Source of the DNA: Anaerolineales bacterium | GTDB lineage: Bacteria > Chloroflexota > Anaerolineae > Anaerolineales > Villigracilaceae | Direction: 5' to 3' | DNA length: 33,758 nucleotides | Assembly: GCA_016789345.1 (NCBI GenBank) | Contig: JAEURG010000011.1 | Coordinates: forward strand, 1-33,758 | In this document: one piece after another, positions 25,032-33,562 of the stretch | How the letters are laid out: every line of letters begins with the position of its first letter | How positions within the stretch are numbered: the first letter of the stretch is position 1 | Notes under the pieces: generated by a model | What the model was told of the DNA's origin: nothing | Database searches by the model: none | What the model saw: the letters and a program-made list of their open reading frames with translations, nothing else | Translations under genes and position numbers: made by a program

Positions 25032-26243
25032 ATGAAGCGATTAATAATTTTATTGATGATAAGTTTTTTATTGACGGCTTGTTTATTCCCGCCTCCACCC
25101 CCGCCGCAAACTGGTTCTGATTCTTCAACTGAGTCATTGCCCCCAGCCAATGACCAAAGTTCCCAAAATCAGAATCAAGCATCCCCTACGTCAGAAGCGG
25201 AAAGTGAATCACATACATCAGATGCGCCACATACATCTGATGTTGATGCAACACATCTTGAAATCGGTGATGGAAAATATTCCACAACGCCACAAGTGGG
25301 TTATGTATTTTCTTGTCAAACAAATTACAACGGATTAGGTGCTACGGGCGCGCCCGGCAATTGGATTAACGGTGATGGCACATGGAATGCTTTGATGAAA
25401 GCGGTGGTGGATGGTTCTGTTTCATGGCCCCATAGTTTTAGCATTTCAATTCAAGGCGACCAGCGTGTGTTAACTGGAAATGGTTTGCCAGACCATACAA
25501 CGGGAAATTATCCGATTTCGCCGAGTGATGATGCTTATGTTTATGATAGAAATCCAAATTCAATAAGTGAACAAAACATTACATTAACTTTGCCTGCCAA
25601 CCCAACGATTGCATCTCAACCGACTTGTGTGGGTGGTGACGTGGGAATTATGTTATCTGGTGTAGTTTTATTCAATGCTTTTGATGCGCTTGGACGTGAT
25701 GCCCAAGTGCATGAAGTGCAAGATGAATGTGATGGGCATCCGCAACAAGCAGGTGTGTATCATTATCATGCGTTGAGTGATTGTTTAGAAGATACAAAAA
25801 CTGGACATTCGGCATTGATGGGTTATGCGTTTGATGGTTTTGGAATTTATGGTTAGTACGATGAAGATGGCACTGAAATTACGAATGCAGATTTAGATGA
25901 ATGTCATGGGCATGTTGGTGTGATTGAGTGGGATGGTCAAAGTGTAGAAATGTATCATTATCATGCCACGCGCGAGTTTCCATATACTGTTGGATGTTTC
26001 AAAGGCACGCCATCGGTACGTTCAATTGGTGGTCAGGGACAAAATCAGCAACCTCAGCAAGGTGAGCAGAATCAAAATCAAGGTGGGCAAACTGGTCAAC
26101 AACCGCCACAAGAAGCGATTACTGCTTGTGTTGGATTAACTCAAGGTGCAAGTTGTTCGGTTGGAAATATGACAGGCACTTGTATGACTCCGCCAAATTC
26201 AAGTCAATTGGCATGTGTGCCTGCTGGTGGTCCGCCTCCGTAA
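25032..26243 (+). pseudogene. YHYH-domain lipoprotein interrupted by an in-frame TAG
   Basis: The reading frame from 25032 runs to 26243 with a single TAG at 25854-25856. Before it: lipobox LLTAC, a Pro-rich stretch, and the YHYH domain with QAGVYHYHALSDC and GYAFDGFGIYG. After it in the same frame: DEDGTEITNADLDECHGH and MYHYHATREFPYTVGCFKGTP, which complete the domain. A Gln/Gly-rich linker and a Cys-rich tail (three or four Cys) follow. AAGGAG seven bases before 25032 sets the start. The domain is split exactly at the stop, so the product is a truncated domain unless TAG is suppressed or is a base error. The function of YHYH proteins is unknown. Confidence 0.85.
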
Positions 26244-26248
26244 AATCA

Positions 26249-26327
26249 TGTCATTGCGAGCGAAGCAATCTCAAAAAATATTATTAAATATAATTTTCTA
26301 GTAGATTGCTTCGCTCGCAAAGACATA
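26249..26327. repeat. Palindromic repeat TTGCGAGCGAAGCAATCT
   Basis: TTGCGAGCGAAGCAATCT and its near-complement AGATTGCTTCGCTCGCAA lie at the two ends of a ~78-base element with an AT-rich centre. The sequence is of the REP/MITE type found in many bacterial genomes. It sits just after the YHYH gene. Confidence 0.7.
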
Positions 26328-26342
26328 ATAGATTTAGAAAAT

Positions 26343-26375
26343 AAAAAAGAACCATCAAATGATGGTTCTTTTTTG
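26343..26375. terminator. Bidirectional terminator
   Basis: Stem AAGAACCATC / GATGGTTCTT with loop AAAT is flanked by A-runs and T-runs, so it can work in both directions. On the plus strand it would end the YHYH transcript. On the minus strand it follows the decayed tRNA copy. Confidence 0.8.
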
Positions 26376-26386
26376 TTAATTCCTGT

Positions 26387-26421
26387 GCCTTTACGGGAAT
26401 TCGAATCTTGGTTAAGCCTTA
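26387..26421 (-). pseudogene. Decayed 3' half of a tRNA-Glu gene
   Basis: The plus strand TGCCTTTACGGGAATTCGAA and the bases after it match the 3' half of the intact tRNA-Glu (26483-26520), differing in the acceptor and T-stem. The T-stem is broken (AAGA opposite TCCC) and no matching 5' half follows, so it cannot be a functional tRNA. Confidence 0.65.
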
Positions 26422-26453
26422 ATATCTCCTCAATGGAGGTGAGAGAGCTTAAT

Positions 26454-26478
26454 AAAAAAGAATCACTGAGTGATTCTT
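26454..26478 (-). terminator. Terminator of tRNA-Glu
   Basis: On the minus strand, stem AAGAATCAC / GTGATTCTT is followed by a T-run a few bases after the tRNA-Glu 3' end. Its sequence is related to the terminator at 26343-26375, as if a tRNA-plus-terminator unit had been duplicated. Confidence 0.75.
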
Positions 26479-26482
26479 CAAG

Positions 26483-26555
26483 TGCCCCTACGGGAATTCG
26501 AATCCCGGTTTAAGCCTTGAGAGGGCTTCGTCCTAGGCCACTAGACGATAGGGGC
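26483..26555 (-). tRNA. tRNA-Glu (anticodon CTC)
   Basis: 73 nt. The acceptor GCCCCTA pairs with TAGGGGC, with discriminator A. The anticodon stem AAGCC/GGCTT encloses CTCTCAA with anticodon CTC. The T-arm GGGATTCGAATTCCC is intact. CCA is not encoded. Confidence 0.95.
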
Positions 26556-26567
26556 GTACATTGGAAG

Positions 26568-26622
26568 CATCGCTGACTCATGTCAGCGATGTGGTGTGCG
26601 GTGACTTGAAGTCACCCACACC
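26568..26622. repeat. Two tandem perfect hairpins downstream of lutBC
   Basis: CATCGCTGAC-TCAT-GTCAGCGATG (26568-26591) is followed by a double stem GGTGTG / CACACC enclosing GGTGACTT / AAGTCACC (26593-26622). There is no T-run, so they are more likely dispersed palindromes than terminators. They could still protect the 3' end of the lut transcript. Confidence 0.55.
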
Positions 26623-26636
26623 GAGGCGAGATTGTA

Positions 26637-28619
26637 TCATCCTGAATTTGATACGTCAACGAACACATGCAATTCCTTCGGTCCATGCACACCAATCGTC
26701 AACGTCATCTCAATATCCGCCGTGCGCGATGGTCCCGTAATAAACACCGCCGCATTTTTATCTTCCACCAAATGAATCGCATCTGGCAAAGATGGCACGA
26801 TGTCTTTTGATTTAAGCATCACGATATGAATCTCTGGTAATAGAGATGGATGTAATGCTTCATCCGCTTCAAGCACTGACCCTGTATCTGCCAGCCCAAC
26901 TAAAGCATTTGTCACACCCAAGCGGATTTGTGGGTCATCGTCATAAGTGAAGTCAATGTTTGCTTTTTGTAAAAGAGATTCATCTAATGTGTTTGGCTCA
27001 AGCATAATTTTATTGATATTTCTTGATTTTATAAAGTTAATAACATCTTGTTGAAAATTTTTTGTTTGATACACATTTCCGCTGACGGTGGTTAATTCTT
27101 TGGTGAATTGTTCAATAAGATTCGTGTCACTCTGAGGGAGCAGTTTTTCCGCGACCGAAGAGTCTCTTTTGTTTTGTGAGAAACCCTTCGTTTCACTCAG
27201 GGTGACAGGCTTCCATTGTGAGCGAAATGTTTTATTTGCAAAACGCGGAAAATCTTTGCTATATCCCCAACCTGTGAATGCAGGCAGATGAATCCACTGC
27301 GAGAAAGGGGAAAGCAGAAAAGTTGTCAGCGAGGCAAATGCTTGAGAGAATGCAAACAACTTGGGGCGAGTCGAGAGGCGGGTATATATCTGCAAAAATA
27401 ATTTTGTTAACTGATTTAATCCAGCACCTTCACTGATGACTGATGACGACTCACTGTTTACTTTACCTGCTCTTACACGCGTCAACATTTTTGGCAAATC
27501 AATATCCACAGGACAAGCATCCTTACACGCGCCACACAGTGACGAGGCTTGCGCGAGATGAACAAAATTTTCACCCATCAACCCCGGCGAAATGACCGAA
27601 CCAATCGGACCGGGATACGGCGCGATAGTTTTATCTTTTCCGATATAAGCATGACCGCTGAGTTCGCGAAAAACGGGACATGCATTGAGACAAGCGCCAC
27701 AACGAATGCAATACAAAGATTCTTTGAGTGGAGAATTTCGCAAACGCGAACGTCCGTTATCGAGAATGATGATGTGCCGTGTTTGATTTGGAAGCGGCTT
27801 GCGAAGTAGTTGTGTGTAAACAGAAATTTTTTGTCCCGTTGCCGAACGTGCAAGCAATGAAATGAAAAGCGAAAGGTCATCAAGATTTGGAACGATACGT
27901 TCCATGCCCATGAGTGCAATGTGAACAGGTGGAATTGTAGCAACCATTCTGGCATTGCCTTCATTGGAAACAACACAAATATTTCCAGTTTCTGCCACGC
28001 CAAAATTTACACCACTGATGCCAATATCAGCAGTGAGAAAAATTTCACGCAAAATTTTTCTGGCAGTTGCTGTTAATGTTGGAATATCTTCTGTATATGG
28101 AATATTTAATTTTTCATGGAAGAGTTGTGCCACTTGTTCTTTTTTGAGATGTGCGGCAGGTGTGATGATGTGGCTCGGTCTTTCTTTGCGAAGTTGCACA
28201 ATGTATTCGCCTAAATCTGTTTCAACAACTTTGATGTTTTCTTTTTCAAGGGCATGATTTAATTCAATTTCTTCCGTCACCATAGATTTTGATTTTGCTA
28301 CTAACTTGGGCGAGTCATGACTCGCCCCTACGATTTGTAAAACAATTTGAATCGCTTCTTTTGAATCTTTCGCTCTGTGGACAATGACTCCATTCGCTTC
28401 ATTCTTCGTGATGAATTGATTCAGGTATTCATCCAGATTATCAATCACATCCGCGCGGATTTTGTGCGCGCGTTGCCTTCGTTCTCGCCAATCGGGGATT
28501 GATTCAAATGCCAGAGCACGTCCACGCAGGCGACGTTCGGTATTGTTATCCAATGCCGTTTGCAAATTTGGATTATTAATTGATTCTTTGATTCGTTCAC
28601 GGAAGAATAAATTACTCAT
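26637..28619 (-). CDS. LutB-LutC fusion, lactate-utilisation iron-sulfur protein
   Basis: 660 residues. The N-terminal LUD domain (~50-290) holds ADIGISGVNFGVAETGNICVVSNEGNARM. The ferredoxin-like module has two cluster motifs: Cys304/307/310/314 and Cys362/365/369. Up to ~460 is the LutB helical tail. From ~500 a second LUD part matches LutC, ending TGPSRTADIEMTLTIGVHGPKELHVFV. LutABC oxidises L-lactate to pyruvate; B and C are usually separate genes. Two dispersed repeats are translated in frame: GASHDSP (residues ~98-104) and VTLSETKGFSQNKRDSSVAE onward (~471-498), the latter at the B-C junction. The start at 28619 lies 6 bases after lutA, so they form an operon. Confidence 0.9.
   Translation of the reverse strand: MSNLFFRERIKESINNPNLQTALDNNTERRLRGRALAFESIPDWRERRQRAHKIRADVIDNLDEYLNQFITKNEANGVIVHRAKDSKEAIQIVLQIVGASHDSPKLVAKSKSMVTEEIELNHALEKENIKVVETDLGEYIVQLRKERPSHIITPAAHLKKEQVAQLFHEKLNIPYTEDIPTLTATARKILREIFLTADIGISGVNFGVAETGNICVVSNEGNARMVATIPPVHIALMGMERIVPNLDDLSLFISLLARSATGQKISVYTQLLRKPLPNQTRHIIILDNGRSRLRNSPLKESLYCIRCGACLNACPVFRELSGHAYIGKDKTIAPYPGPIGSVISPGLMGENFVHLAQASSLCGACKDACPVDIDLPKMLTRVRAGKVNSESSSVISEGAGLNQLTKLFLQIYTRLSTRPKLFAFSQAFASLTTFLLSPFSQWIHLPAFTGWGYSKDFPRFANKTFRSQWKPVTLSETKGFSQNKRDSSVAEKLLPQSDTNLIEQFTKELTTVSGNVYQTKNFQQDVINFIKSRNINKIMLEPNTLDESLLQKANIDFTYDDDPQIRLGVTNALVGLADTGSVLEADEALHPSLLPEIHIVMLKSKDIVPSLPDAIHLVEDKNAAVFITGPSRTADIEMTLTIGVHGPKELHVFVDVSNSG
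27125..27207. repeat. In-frame palindromic repeat at the LutB-LutC junction
   Basis: GTCACTCTGAG (from 27126) and CTCAGGGTGAC (to ~27207) are inverted ends. Inner words AGAGTCTCTTT and GAAACCCTTCG also belong to a repeat type common in bacterial genomes. On the minus strand it is translated as about 28 residues between the two enzyme parts. Confidence 0.65.
28308..28327. repeat. Perfect 20-base palindrome inside lutBC
   Basis: GGGCGAGTCATGACTCGCCC is a perfect palindrome. On the minus strand it is read as GASHDSP in a surface loop of the first LUD domain. It resembles the longer GGGCGACCC element at 3493-3545. Confidence 0.6.
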
Positions 28620-28625
28620 CTTCGT

Positions 28626-29351
28626 TTATCTCTGATTTAAGATTTCCGCAATGTGAAACACTTTTTGCTTTTTCTTTTGGCGATTTAATCCACCTGCAAT
28701 GTGCATAAGACAACCCGCATCTGTTACAACTAACGTTGGAGATTGAGTTTCATCGAGATTTTGTATTTTTCTTTTCAACCATTCAGCCGAAAGTTCTGGA
28801 TGTTCCACAGACATAATGCCGCCAAATCCGCAACATTCATTGGCATTTGGTAATTCCACCAATGTTGCGCCTTTTACATTTTGTAATAACGCACGAGGTT
28901 GTTTATCAATATTCATTCCGCGCAGTGTGTGACAAGATGGATGATAAGTTAACATCCCATCCCATGTTGCACCAACATCAGTGATGTTTAAGTTATCTAC
29001 AAGATATTCCGTGAATTCATAAACTCTATCTGCTAATGCTTTTGTGCGTGGAAGCCAAATGTTATCATTTTCAAACAATTCGATATATCCATGCTTGAAA
29101 TGATGAGCACATGACCCAGACGGCATGATGATATCCCCACTTGTATTTTCAAAAACTTTTATGGTGTGTTCAGCAACGGCGCGCGCGTCCTTTCTCAATC
29201 CCGCATTGAATTGAGGTTGTCCGCAACAAGTTTGTTCGTGCGCAAATTCCACATTAATGCCGAGGCGATTAAGAATGTTTACAACTGCTTCACCTGTTTT
29301 GGGGAAGAAAGAATCGGTCAGGCAGGTGATGAAGAGTTGAACGGTTGGCAT
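28626..29351 (-). CDS. lutA: LutA-like CCG-domain protein
   Basis: 241 residues with the two CCG modules of LutA/GlpC-type subunits: CCGQPQFNAG with an earlier ITCLTDSFFP, and NECCGFGGIMSVEHPELS with an earlier YHPSCHTLRG. The Cys residues bind an iron-sulfur or related cluster in the lactate oxidation complex. It is immediately upstream of the LutB-LutC fusion on the same strand. The protein is cytoplasmic and of normal family length. A ribosome site is weak before the ATG at 29351. Confidence 0.9.
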   Translation of the reverse strand: MPTVQLFITCLTDSFFPKTGEAVVNILNRLGINVEFAHEQTCCGQPQFNAGLRKDARAVAEHTIKVFENTSGDIIMPSGSCAHHFKHGYIELFENDNIWLPRTKALADRVYEFTEYLVDNLNITDVGATWDGMLTYHPSCHTLRGMNIDKQPRALLQNVKGATLVELPNANECCGFGGIMSVEHPELSAEWLKRKIQNLDETQSPTLVVTDAGCLMHIAGGLNRQKKKQKVFHIAEILNQR

Positions 29352-29366
29352 GATTTGTTATCAAAA

Positions 29367-30512
29367 TTATGGGTTTGAGCTAATCACTCGATTATTTATC
29401 AATGTTAATCCTTCATCTTCTTCATCATAGTGAATGGGTTTATCAACTAAATTGTTACTAACAACAATGTTTTCACTGATTGAGTCCATATCAATACTGC
29501 GTCTTACAGAGTTAATGGAAATATTGCCTTCAATCAGAAGGTTTATGGTTGGGCTTTCATCATCGGTCGTCCACGAGGCGTAATTATCGTAACACCCACT
29601 GACGGTATTGTTGAGGATTTGTATATCGTGTAGTTGCATTCCCCAGCCTTCGTAAAGTTCGCCTGCAACAATAATTCCTGACATTCGGTTATCCTCACGG
29701 AGGTAAGTATCGTCACAGGTGACAACATTATTTTTTACAACGACCTCATAAGAATTATCTATGTAAATACCAACGCTATAATTACTTCCAACAATGTTGT
29801 TTTCTAACAAAATACGAACACCGCGTGTGATAGCGATGCCTTCGCCACAGTTATGAAATACTTTGTTGCCACGTAATGTAACATCTTCTGCACCAATGCG
29901 AATTTTTAATCCGCTTCCCCAACTGATTTCTTCTTCCATTCCACATTGGTTGTTTTCACCGTTTTCTGTGACAGAATTACGGACAATAGAGTCTTGAATC
30001 AAGATATGTTTGCTTTGAACCAATATGCCATGTGAGTCTGCACCAACCACTTCTATGTTATAGACATGAATATAATCTCCATTTACAATTAATCCGTTGA
30101 GTATGGCGTTATTGCCACGAATGGTAATGGGTGCGTTTTCTTGACCTGATTTGGTGATTGTGATTGATTCTAGCGAGCCAGTTAGGTAAATTGTGTCGCC
30201 GGGTTGGGCTAAAGATTCAGCATGTTCAAAATTTAAGCATGGGGTAGATATATCACATTCAGGGTTTTCTGTTCCATTTGAAGAAACGTAAAAACTATCC
30301 CCATCATTACGAAATTGTGTTTCTGCTTGTTGTTGGCAGGCTTTAATCTCTAAAACACAATTACTGAGTTTGATTCCAGTTTGTGACATTTCTTCTTGGC
30401 GGGAGTATGTTAGTGCTAGCCTGTCTATGCTAATGATGCTGGCTGTAACTATGAAAATGATAATTAAGTCAAGGATGATTTTTTTTATAGGGCGGCGAAA
30501 AAATGTGTTCAT
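29367..30512 (-). CDS. Right-handed beta-helix repeat protein, membrane-anchored
   Basis: 381 residues. One hydrophobic segment (~10-30) after a basic start (RRPIKK) acts as a signal anchor. The domain opens with FYVSSNGTENPECDISTPCLNFEHAESLAQPGDTIYL, the usual opening of DUF1565/PbH1 beta-helix proteins. Repeated short strands follow (ITIRGNNAILNG, VTLRGNKVFHNCGEGIAI, ILLENNIVGSNYSVGIYI, VVVKNNVV, IQILNNTVSGC, LLIEGNISIN, IVVSNNLV). Such folds bind or cleave polysaccharides; no catalytic residue can be assigned. It ends 15 bases before lutA, so it may share a transcript despite its unrelated role. Confidence 0.85.
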   Translation of the reverse strand: MNTFFRRPIKKIILDLIIIFIVTASIISIDRLALTYSRQEEMSQTGIKLSNCVLEIKACQQQAETQFRNDGDSFYVSSNGTENPECDISTPCLNFEHAESLAQPGDTIYLTGSLESITITKSGQENAPITIRGNNAILNGLIVNGDYIHVYNIEVVGADSHGILVQSKHILIQDSIVRNSVTENGENNQCGMEEEISWGSGLKIRIGAEDVTLRGNKVFHNCGEGIAITRGVRILLENNIVGSNYSVGIYIDNSYEVVVKNNVVTCDDTYLREDNRMSGIIVAGELYEGWGMQLHDIQILNNTVSGCYDNYASWTTDDESPTINLLIEGNISINSVRRSIDMDSISENIVVSNNLVDKPIHYDEEDEGLTLINNRVISSNP

Positions 30513-30537
30513 AGAATCATGAGTATATCTTATGATT

Positions 30538-30577
30538 TTAAGAAGCCTCTAAGAGTCTTATCTTTTAGAGGCTTCTA
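30538..30577. terminator. Terminator downstream of leuS
   Basis: AGAAGCCTCTAA and TTAGAGGCTTCT form a perfect 12-base stem between the leuS stop (30584) and the beta-helix gene. It probably separates the two transcripts. On the minus strand the stem runs into a TTAAAAT tract. Confidence 0.75.
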
Positions 30578-30583
30578 ATCTTA

Positions 30584-33082
30584 CTATATTACGATACTCA
30601 CCAACCGACCTTTTGCCACAATCACTTTCTTCGGTTCTTTGCCTTCCAAATATTTTTGGATAGTTTCAGAGGCTAAAGCGGCAGTTCGGATTTCTTCTTC
30701 ACTAGCTTCGGCGGCAACTATAACTCTATCTCTCACTTTGCCATTGATTTGCACCGGTATTTCAATCGAATCATCTTTGGCGGCGACTTCGTCAACTTGG
30801 GGCCAGGATTGTTGATGAATGGAATAAGGTTTGCCTAAATGATTCGTCCATATCTCTTCTGCGATGTGTGGTGCGACGGGAGCCATCATTTTGATATAGA
30901 TTTCTTTCGCTTCATTCCATTCGGATGTGTTTTCTGCTCCTGCTTCGCGGGCTTTATACATATCGTTCATCAATTCCATTAACGATGAAATGATGGTGTT
31001 GAATTCAAAATGTTCAAAGTCATGTGTAATGCTTTTCAGCGTTTGATGGACGCGTCGGCGTAGATTCTTTTTCACGTCAGCAGAATCAGTTGTCGGCACG
31101 GATGAAGCGGAATCAGTAAACAATGTCCAGACTCTACGCATCCATCTAGCAGTTCCTTCAATGCCATTTGAATCCCATGGCGCGCCTTGTTGCCAACGTG
31201 CGAAGAACATCAAATAGGCACGCACAGTATCAGCACCATATTTTTGTACCAACACATCAGGTGCAACCACATTGCCTTTGCTCTTTGACATTTTGCTATT
31301 ATCTTCTGCCAAGACCATGCCTTGATTGCGTAATTGCATCATCGGTTCGTTGCCTTCAGTCATGCCCATATCACGCAAGGCTTTATGAAAAAAGCGCACA
31401 TATAACAAATGCATGGTGGCGTGTTCGCTTCCACCAGTGTATGTATCAACGGGCATCCAATAGTTATATTCATTATCATCAAATGGAGCCTTATCATTAT
31501 GCGGACTTAAATATCGCATGTGATACCACGATGAACACATGAACGTATCTAATGTATCTGTTTCGCGCATGGCATATTCACCACACATAGGGCAAGTTGA
31601 ATCTTTCCATGTTGGATGAAACTTCAATGGCGATTCACCAGTTGGTTTCCATTCAGCAATATCGTCGGGCAATACAACAGGCAATTGTTCATCTGGCACA
31701 GGATTCCAGCCATGTGTTTCGCAATAGACCATTGGAATTGGGGCGCCCCAAAAACGCTGGCGTGAAATCAACCAATCACGATAACGATAATTAACATCGC
31801 GTTTGCCAATTCCTTTTTGCTCTAAATATTCAATCACTGCTTTGATAGCAGGATTTTTCAAACCTTTATCATTGGTTGCAGGTGTGCCATTGAACTGACC
31901 AGAATTAATCATCACGCCTTCGTGTTCATGCGCATGTTCCATTGTGTCACCGTTTAATTCGACGCCATCAGGTTGAATGACAGGAACAATTTTCAAACCA
32001 AACTTGCGCGCAAATTCAAAGTCACGTTGGTCATGTGCAGGCACAGCCATAATCGCGCCAGTGCCATAAGACATCAAAACATAATCTGCAACCCAGATTG
32101 GGATTCGTTCTTGATTAACTGGATTGATAGCATAACCGCCAGTGAAGACTCCTGTCTTTTCTTTATCTTTCGCTTCACGCTGGATGTCAGTTTGTTTCTC
32201 GGCTTGAGCCTTATACTCGCTGACGGCTTGTTTGTTTTCTGGCGTAGTGATTTTTTCCACCAACGGATGCTCTGGTGACATGACCATAAACGTCGCACCC
32301 CATAAAGTATCTGGACGAGTTGTAAAAATTTCAATAGGGTCACCGGCTTCCGTTTTGAAAGTAACAGATGCGCCTTCACTTCGTCCAATCCAATTGGTTT
32401 GTGATGTTTTGATGTAATCGGGCCAGTCAATGCCTTCAAAGTTTAATAACTCATCCGCATATTTTGTGGCTTTGAAAAACCATTGTTCCAATTCTTTCTT
32501 AATGACAGGCGTTCCACAACGGTCACAAACTCTATCTTCACCTTTGACTTGTTCACGCGCCAAAGTGGTGTTGTCTTTCGGACACCAATCCACAGCCGCT
32601 TTTTTACGATATGCCAAGCCATGCTTATATAATTGTATGAAAAACCATTGCGACCATCTATAGTATTGTGGGTCAGATGAAATGGCTTCGCGCTCCCAAT
32701 CAAACATGGCACCCATCGAACGCATTTGTTTTTCCATGCGCTCAATGTTTTGATACGTCCATATTTTCGGATGAATATTATGCTTAATCGCCGCGCCTTC
32801 TGCTGGTAAACCAAACGCATCAAAACCCATCGGGAACATGACGTTATACCCTTGCATACGTTTGAATCTTGCACGCGCATCTGGTGGAGTCATCGAAAAC
32901 CAGTGACCAATATGCAAATCACCACTGGGGTAGGGCAACATTGTCAAGGCATAAAATTTTGGTTTGCTTTCATCAATCACAGCCCGATATAACTTATCCG
33001 CTTCCCATTTGGCTTGCCACTTCGGCTCAAATGCTTGCGGATTAAAAGATTTATCTTTTATCTCATTATTTGTTGTATTCAT
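30584..33082 (-). CDS. leuS: Leucyl-tRNA synthetase
   Basis: 832 residues, a class I synthetase charging tRNA-Leu. HIGH motif at residues 57-60 (PSGDLHIGHWFSM), zinc-knuckle-like WCPKDNTTLAREQV...CDRCG, editing domain with FTTRPDTLWGATFMV and YGTGAIMAVPAHDQRDFEFA, second zinc motif CPMCGEYAMRETDTLDTFMCSSWY, catalytic KMSKSKGN near residue 597-604, and a C-terminal tRNA-binding domain ending KKVIVAKGRLVSIVI. Domain order and length are those of the bacterial type. The ATG at 33082 is preceded by GAGGAAAGA. It is regulated by the T-box leader upstream. Confidence 0.96.
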   Translation of the reverse strand: MNTTNNEIKDKSFNPQAFEPKWQAKWEADKLYRAVIDESKPKFYALTMLPYPSGDLHIGHWFSMTPPDARARFKRMQGYNVMFPMGFDAFGLPAEGAAIKHNIHPKIWTYQNIERMEKQMRSMGAMFDWEREAISSDPQYYRWSQWFFIQLYKHGLAYRKKAAVDWCPKDNTTLAREQVKGEDRVCDRCGTPVIKKELEQWFFKATKYADELLNFEGIDWPDYIKTSQTNWIGRSEGASVTFKTEAGDPIEIFTTRPDTLWGATFMVMSPEHPLVEKITTPENKQAVSEYKAQAEKQTDIQREAKDKEKTGVFTGGYAINPVNQERIPIWVADYVLMSYGTGAIMAVPAHDQRDFEFARKFGLKIVPVIQPDGVELNGDTMEHAHEHEGVMINSGQFNGTPATNDKGLKNPAIKAVIEYLEQKGIGKRDVNYRYRDWLISRQRFWGAPIPMVYCETHGWNPVPDEQLPVVLPDDIAEWKPTGESPLKFHPTWKDSTCPMCGEYAMRETDTLDTFMCSSWYHMRYLSPHNDKAPFDDNEYNYWMPVDTYTGGSEHATMHLLYVRFFHKALRDMGMTEGNEPMMQLRNQGMVLAEDNSKMSKSKGNVVAPDVLVQKYGADTVRAYLMFFARWQQGAPWDSNGIEGTARWMRRVWTLFTDSASSVPTTDSADVKKNLRRRVHQTLKSITHDFEHFEFNTIISSLMELMNDMYKAREAGAENTSEWNEAKEIYIKMMAPVAPHIAEEIWTNHLGKPYSIHQQSWPQVDEVAAKDDSIEIPVQINGKVRDRVIVAAEASEEEIRTAALASETIQKYLEGKEPKKVIVAKGRLVSIVI

Positions 33083-33131
33083 TCTTTCCTCTTTAATCAG
33101 TTTCAGGTTTAAAGTTCAAGGTTTCAAGTTA

Positions 33132-33215
33132 TTAAATACAATATTGAATCAGAAGACTCATAAGCAATGGTCCCTGTTTCCAGAAAATGATATTGATTTT
33201 GATATTCATATTCAT
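33132..33215 (-). CDS. Small ORF (27 residues) between T-box and leuS
   Basis: An ATG at 33215 has a very good ribosome site (AAAGGAG, seven bases away) and is followed by 27 codons to a TAA. The peptide is hydrophobic and includes GPLLMSLLIQYCI, with four Leu codons of three kinds (TTG, CTT, CTT, CTG) in six positions. It lies wholly between the T-box terminator and leuS. It may be a leader peptide, or chance; homologues are needed to decide. Confidence 0.35.
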   Translation of the reverse strand: MNMNIKINIIFWKQGPLLMSLLIQYCI

Positions 33216-33235
33216 ACGAGTCTCCTTTCAAGAAT

Positions 33236-33560
33236 TAAAACAAAAATCCTTCATCCACATCAGGGACGAAGGATTAACTCCGCGGTACCACCCGAATTGT
33301 CTTATTAGTCTTACAGGTCGTTTGGTTTTACAAGTCAGACTTGTTAGACCTTTTAGACTTTTTCGACTATTTAGACCACTCTTTCGCTATAACGGGCTGA
33401 CCCGTGAATGACTACATTTCTTCACCATTCAAGTCTCTCTTGCGAGGAACAGGCGAGTTCAGTCTTTTTGGCTTCTCGTAAATACCATTGAAGGGCTTCC
33501 ACCTTACTTTCCCTTCTCGCTGACGAGATGACTTACTACTCCTGCTATGACTATTTAACT
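33236..33560 (-). ncRNA. T-box leader of leuS
   Basis: On the minus strand: a long stem I region (GTCATCTCGTCAGCGAGAAG near 33530 onward), the candidate specifier loop GAACTCGCC with codon CTC (33455-33457), which fits leucine, then hairpin ACGGGTCAGCCCGT, and the T-box itself, TTCGGGTGGTACCGCGG (33279-33295). The TGGT of the T-box pairs with the tRNA acceptor end. The terminator AATCCTTC / GAAGGATT (33245-33275) is followed by a T-rich run. Uncharged tRNA-Leu would favour the antiterminator and allow leuS expression. A GTCTAA-rich repeat is inserted before the T-box. Confidence 0.9.
33301..33376. repeat. GTCTAA-rich repeat inside the T-box leader
   Basis: On the minus strand the words GTCTAAA, GTCGAAA, GTCTAAA, GTCTAAC and GTCTGACTTGT follow one another, and ACAAGTC-T-GACTTGT forms a hairpin. 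In other T-boxes this interval is short and leads directly to the antiterminator. It looks like a repeat lodged in a variable stretch. Confidence 0.5.
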
Positions 33561-33562
33561 AT

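Noticed and set aside
26387..26421. Second functional tRNA
   Set aside because: The T-stem is mispaired and no 5' half or anticodon arm can be formed.
27578..28003. 141-codon minus-strand frame overlapping lutBC
   Set aside because: It is out of frame inside a clearly conserved gene; composition and lack of a ribosome site argue against it.
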